Assembly: GCA_964465015.1 (NCBI GenBank)
Contig: CAYXHP010000068.1
Span: 12,341 to 76,340, forward strand
Direction of reading: 5' to 3'
DNA length: 64,000 bases
From: Humimonas sp964465015
Lineage (GTDB): Bacteria > Gemmatimonadota > Gemmatimonadetes > Palauibacterales > Palauibacteraceae
How positions within the stretch are numbered: the stretch's first letter is position 1; the number at the start of each line of letters is the position of its first letter. The notes under the pieces are model-generated. The model made no database searches. It had not been told where the DNA came from and saw only the letters and a list, made by a program, of their open reading frames with translations. Of this stretch, positions 60,547 through 64,000 are shown in pieces. Made by a program: the position numbers and the translations under genes.

Positions 60547-62427
60547 GTGCCGCCGATCGCCGAACCCCTGCCGGGCGTCTCGGGCCGCGAGTTCGTTCGC
60601 GGCGTGGCATCGCCCGAGGGCGGGGTGGACGAGCATCCGTCGGTCCGGGCGCTTCGGGAGCGCCTGGGCGACGCCGTGGGACGCGCCTACTTCGACGCCA
60701 TCCGGGTGCCGGTGGTCGTGGTCGAGCCCCAGCATCTCCTCGACGCCCTCGATTTTCTTCGGCAGGACGCGGAGCAGTCGTACGAGCTCCTCCTCGACGT
60801 CATGGGGGCGGACCTGGGCGGCGGGTGTCCCATCCAGGTGTGGTACCAGCTCTGGTCGCTCCGACACGGCCGAATGCTCCGGGTGCTCGCCGAACCTTCC
60901 CGGGAGGACCTGGCCCTCCCCAGCGCCTCCGGCCTGTGGAAGACCGCCGACTGGCTCGAGCGGGAGGTGTACGACATGTTCGGCGTCACCTTCCGCGGTC
61001 ATCCCGACCTGCGGCGCATCCTGATGCCCGAGAATTACGCGGAGGGCTTCCCGCTTCGGAAGGACTTCCCGCTGCGGGGCCGCTTCTCCCGGTCGGAGCA
61101 GGTCCGCCGCGCCCTGGGGCAGGGCCTCGAGGACGTCTACGCGCGCCGCGAGCTCGAGATCGCGTCCCGAATCCCGGGTGCGGACCGCGAGGTGGCGCCA
61201 TTGGACCTGCCGCGCCGACTGACGCCGGAGGACGCGGCCGACCTGGGCGGCGGGCTCAACGGCGAGAAGATGCTCATCAACATCGGACCGCAGCATCCCG
61301 CCACCCACGGAGTGCTGCGACTGGTCCTCGAGCTCGAGGGCGAGCGAGTGCTCCAGTGCATTCCTCATATCGGGTACCTGCACACGGGGTTCGAGAAGAC
61401 GTGCGAGTACCGCGAGTGGAACCAGGTCATCCCGTACACGGACCGGATGGACTACCTGGCGCCGATGATCTACAACATCGGCTACGCGATGGCGGTCGAG
61501 AGTCTCCTGGAGGTCGACATCACCCCCCGCTGCCGGGTGGTGCGGCTCATTCTCATGGAGCTAAACCGGATCCTGGGCCACCTGCTGTGGCTGGGCACCA
61601 CGGGCATCGACCTCGGAGCGTTCACCGTCTTCCTGTACACGTTTCAGGAGCGCGAGCGCATCTACAACCTGCACGAGGCTTACTGCGGTGCGAGGCTCAC
61701 CACCTCCGTGAGCCGCGTCGGCGGCATGGTGGCCGATCTGCCGGTGGGCTGGCTGGATGGGCTGTCCGAGTTCATCCGCACGCTTCCCGAGACCCTCGAC
61801 CAGGTCGAGGACCTGCTCACCCAGAACGCCATCTGGCTGGCACGCACCGAGGACGTGGGCACCATGAGCGGAGCGGACGCCGTGAGCCATGGCCTCACGG
61901 GCCCCAACCTCCGGGCCAGCGGCGTCCCGTACGACGTGCGGAAGGCGCGTCCGTACCTGGGCTACGACGAGTACGATTTCGACATCCCCGTCGGCGAGCA
62001 CGGCGACACCTACGACCGGTACATGGTCCGTGTCGAGGAGATGCGCCAGAGCGTTCGAATTCTGGAGCAGGCGCTCGAGCGCGGCGTGCCGGACGGCCCC
62101 ATCAACGTCCACGACCGGCGCGTCATCCTCCCACCCAAGAGCGAGGCCATGGGGAACATCGACTCCATGATCTCGCACTTCAAGCTGGTCATGGAGGGGC
62201 TCCAGGTGCCACCCGGCGAAGTGTGGTTCTCGGTGGAAGCTTCCAAGGGAGAGCTGGGTTTCGGCATCATCTCCGACGGCGGGAACAAGCCCGTGCGATG
62301 CCGATTCCGCGCGCCCTCGTTCATCAACCTCTCGGCACTTCCGACCATGGTCCGCGACGAACTCGTCGCGGACGTCATCGCCGTCAATGCGTCCCTCGAC
62401 ATCGTGTTGGGCGAAATTGACCGCTGA
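60547..62427 (+). CDS. nuoCD: NADH-quinone oxidoreductase subunit C/D fusion
   Basis: 626 residues, a natural fusion of the 30 and 49 kDa subunits. Residues 1-210: NuoC with ASGLWKTADWLEREVYDMFG and FPLRKDFPLRG. A linker of about 30 residues leads to NuoD from INIGPQHPATHG, with HIGYLHTGFEKTCEYR and the quinone-site His. The C-terminus RAPSFINLSALP ... DIVLGEIDR is standard. One continuous frame with no stop or frameshift between the parts. GTG 60547 is two bases after nuoB. Confidence 0.95.
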   Translation: MPPIAEPLPGVSGREFVRGVASPEGGVDEHPSVRALRERLGDAVGRAYFDAIRVPVVVVEPQHLLDALDFLRQDAEQSYELLLDVMGADLGGGCPIQVWYQLWSLRHGRMLRVLAEPSREDLALPSASGLWKTADWLEREVYDMFGVTFRGHPDLRRILMPENYAEGFPLRKDFPLRGRFSRSEQVRRALGQGLEDVYARRELEIASRIPGADREVAPLDLPRRLTPEDAADLGGGLNGEKMLINIGPQHPATHGVLRLVLELEGERVLQCIPHIGYLHTGFEKTCEYREWNQVIPYTDRMDYLAPMIYNIGYAMAVESLLEVDITPRCRVVRLILMELNRILGHLLWLGTTGIDLGAFTVFLYTFQERERIYNLHEAYCGARLTTSVSRVGGMVADLPVGWLDGLSEFIRTLPETLDQVEDLLTQNAIWLARTEDVGTMSGADAVSHGLTGPNLRASGVPYDVRKARPYLGYDEYDFDIPVGEHGDTYDRYMVRVEEMRQSVRILEQALERGVPDGPINVHDRRVILPPKSEAMGNIDSMISHFKLVMEGLQVPPGEVWFSVEASKGELGFGIISDGGNKPVRCRFRAPSFINLSALPTMVRDELVADVIAVNASLDIVLGEIDR

Positions 62428-62473
62428 CGGTGGCGCGGACCTGCACCCCTCGGTCGCCGGGGCGCAACCGTTC

Positions 62474-63007
62474 ATGCGGCCCGAGCACCAGGGCGATGCG
62501 AGCTCGGACGAGCCGCTTCTCGGCTCCGACGCGGCCCGGGAGCGACTGAAGAAGATCCTGAGCCGCTATCCGACCTCGCGGGCGGCGCTCCTGCCCCTGC
62601 TCGCCTGGGCCCAGGAGACGAACGGTTGGGTGTCGGGGCGGGCGATGGAAGAGATCGCGTACGCCCTGGACCTCACTCCCGCGTACGTCCACTCGGTCGC
62701 GACCTTCTACACGATGTACAACAAGCGGCCCGTGGGCCGTTACCTGATCCAGGTGTGCACCAACATCGGCTGCCACCTGAACCGGGGCGAGGAGGTGATG
62801 GAGCGCTTCCTCGAGGAGACCGGGACCGAGCCGGGAGAGACGTCGGAGAACGGCCTGTTCACGGTCATCGAGGTCGAGTGTCTCGGCGCCTGCGGCTTCG
62901 CGACCGTCGTGCAGATCAACGAGGACTACGTCGAGAACGTGACGCCGGACAGGGTGGCCGGCATCGTGGATGACCTGTGGCGCCAGGCGACGGGGAAGGG
63001 GCGCTGA
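62474..63007 (+). CDS. nuoE: NADH-quinone oxidoreductase subunit E
   Basis: About 177 residues from ATG 62474; in-frame ATG 62387 and TTG 62417 would lengthen the N-terminus into nuoCD and are less likely. Helical start (ERLKKILSRYPTSRAALLPLL), ETNGWVS, then the thioredoxin-like 2Fe-2S domain with CTNIGCHL and CLGACGFATVVQIN. The stop overlaps nuoF. Confidence 0.92.
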   Translation: MRPEHQGDASSDEPLLGSDAARERLKKILSRYPTSRAALLPLLAWAQETNGWVSGRAMEEIAYALDLTPAYVHSVATFYTMYNKRPVGRYLIQVCTNIGCHLNRGEEVMERFLEETGTEPGETSENGLFTVIEVECLGACGFATVVQINEDYVENVTPDRVAGIVDDLWRQATGKGR

Positions 63008-64000
63008 TGGCGTTCCCGCACGAGCATGCTCTCGAGACCCGGACGCTCCTCTCCCGGCACATGGGAGAGGAGGAGGCGCGCACCCTGGACGGATGGGTCG
63101 AGCGCGGCGGCTACGAGGCGCTCCGCAAGGCCGTGGAGATGGACCCGGACAACATCGTCCAGGTGGTCAAGGACTCGGGCCTGCGGGGCCGGGGAGGAGC
63201 CGGATTCCCGACCGGCATGAAGTGGAGCTTCATGCCCGGCGCCGACGACGACCGGCCGCACTACCTGTGCTGCAACGCGGACGAGAGCGAGCCCGGGGCG
63301 TTCAAGGATCGGGAAGTCCTGCGCTGGACCCCCCATCTGCTCATCGAGGGCTGCCTGATCGCCGCGAGGGCGATGCGGGCCCGGCACGCCTACATCTACA
63401 TCCGTGGGGAGTTCTTCCCGGTGCTCAAGGTCCTGAACCGGGCCGTTTCGGATGCGTACGCTGGCGGCTATCTCGGCGAGGACATTCTCGGGAGCGGCTG
63501 GAGCTGCGACCTGACCGTGCACGTGGGCGGGGGAGCCTACATCGCCGGCGAAGAGACCGGGCTGATGGCCTCCCTCGAGGGCCGGCGGGCCGAGCCGCGG
63601 GTGAAGCCGCCGTTCCCGGCCCAGGCCGGCATCTTCGGCCAGCCCACCACGGTGAACAACGTCGAGACCCTGGCGGCCGTCCCGATGATTCTCTCGAACG
63701 GCGCCGAGTGGTACCGGCAGTGGGGCACCGAGAAGAGCCCGGGCACGAAGCTGTGGTGCTGCTCGGGCCACCTGAACCGTCCGGGCAACTACGAGCTCGC
63801 GCTCGGCGTGCCGCTCAAGGACATCCTGTTCGACGTCTGCGGCGGCATTCCGGGCGGGCGGAAGGTCCGTGCCGTGATTCCGGGCGGATCCTCCACCGCG
63901 TTCCTCACCGCCGACGAGCTGGACTGCGAGACGACGTACGAGGGGCTGAAGGAGGTGGGAAGCTCACTCGGCACCGCCTCGCCCATCGTGATGAACGAGG
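63007..64000 (+). CDS. nuoF: NADH-quinone oxidoreductase subunit F, 3' end outside window
   Basis: 331 codons visible and no stop before the edge. FMN/NADH-binding GLRGRGGAGFPTGMKW, CCNADESEPGAFKDRE, IYIRGEFFP and the second NADH motif GGGAYIAGEETGLMASLEG are clear. The cluster N3 cysteines should lie beyond the edge. ATG 63007 overlaps the nuoE stop (TGATG). Confidence 0.95.
   Translation, partial: MAFPHEHALETRTLLSRHMGEEEARTLDGWVERGGYEALRKAVEMDPDNIVQVVKDSGLRGRGGAGFPTGMKWSFMPGADDDRPHYLCCNADESEPGAFKDREVLRWTPHLLIEGCLIAARAMRARHAYIYIRGEFFPVLKVLNRAVSDAYAGGYLGEDILGSGWSCDLTVHVGGGAYIAGEETGLMASLEGRRAEPRVKPPFPAQAGIFGQPTTVNNVETLAAVPMILSNGAEWYRQWGTEKSPGTKLWCCSGHLNRPGNYELALGVPLKDILFDVCGGIPGGRKVRAVIPGGSSTAFLTADELDCETTYEGLKEVGSSLGTASPIVMNE

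Noticed and set aside
61150..61260. Possible frameshift joining nuoC and nuoD
   Set aside because: The frame is continuous with a sensible linker, and NuoCD fusion is known in many bacteria.

Overview
The window is a GC-rich (by eye about 70%) stretch of a Gram-negative bacterial chromosome, packed with housekeeping genes. Outer-membrane and envelope genes (RND pumps, FadL-type porin, a TonB-plug-like protein, an S46 dipeptidyl-peptidase) show a didermic cell. The protein style, Thr/Asp/Pro-rich linkers, S46 peptidase and promoter -10 boxes of the form TAnnTTG fit the FCB side of the tree. Gemmatimonadota or a close ally is my best guess; this is an inference, as no 16S or other marker is present. 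I see no phage, insertion sequence, CRISPR array or integrase.

Layout. 1-4575: the end of one RND efflux permease and a complete second one. 4576-5022: an intergenic stretch with an AT-richer patch, then tRNA-Leu(CAA). 5031-13663 (minus strand): sensor kinase, lipoprotein, HD-GYP response regulator, S46 peptidase, SGNH lipoprotein and FadL-type porin. 13837-17687: a zinc/manganese ABC importer translationally coupled to an S58/DmpA-type peptidase. 17684-21187: an ETF:quinone oxidoreductase flanked by two PlsC-like acyltransferases. 21213-24710: ornithine aminotransferase, two small genes with an operator-like repeat region, and citrate synthase with a strong intrinsic terminator. 24915-29582: isocitrate dehydrogenase, leucyl aminopeptidase and an outer-membrane plug-like protein.

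29628-40115 is one long, tightly overlapping gene train: yicC, gmk, rpoZ, coaBC, family 4 uracil-DNA glycosylase, dnaB, radA, ispD, tsaC, a YwlE-type phosphatase, aroE and comF. Then come glycolysis (gap-pgk-tpiA), secG, an RNase H-like gene, carA, sppA, an HU-like protein and an aminotransferase. 48240-50700 carries molybdopterin genes (moaD-moaE-moaA) with two small unknown genes. 50713-55083 holds mdh and sdhCDAB, followed by an M28 peptidase, a MazG-like protein, a DUF423 protein, dcd and an alpha/beta hydrolase. The window ends inside the complex I operon (nuoA, nuoB, fused nuoCD, nuoE, nuoF truncated).

Together the genes cover much of aerobic central metabolism: lower glycolysis, citrate synthase, isocitrate and malate dehydrogenases, succinate dehydrogenase, complex I and electron entry from flavoproteins.

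I did not find an obvious new multigene system. The best leads are residue-level. CarA lacks its glutaminase cysteine. The gene divergent from it, an RNase HI relative, has lost two of four catalytic carboxylates. The ETF:quinone oxidoreductase lacks one Fe-S ligand. A recurrent promoter type TTGnnn-N17/18-TAnnTT(G) can also be read directly from several intergenic regions.
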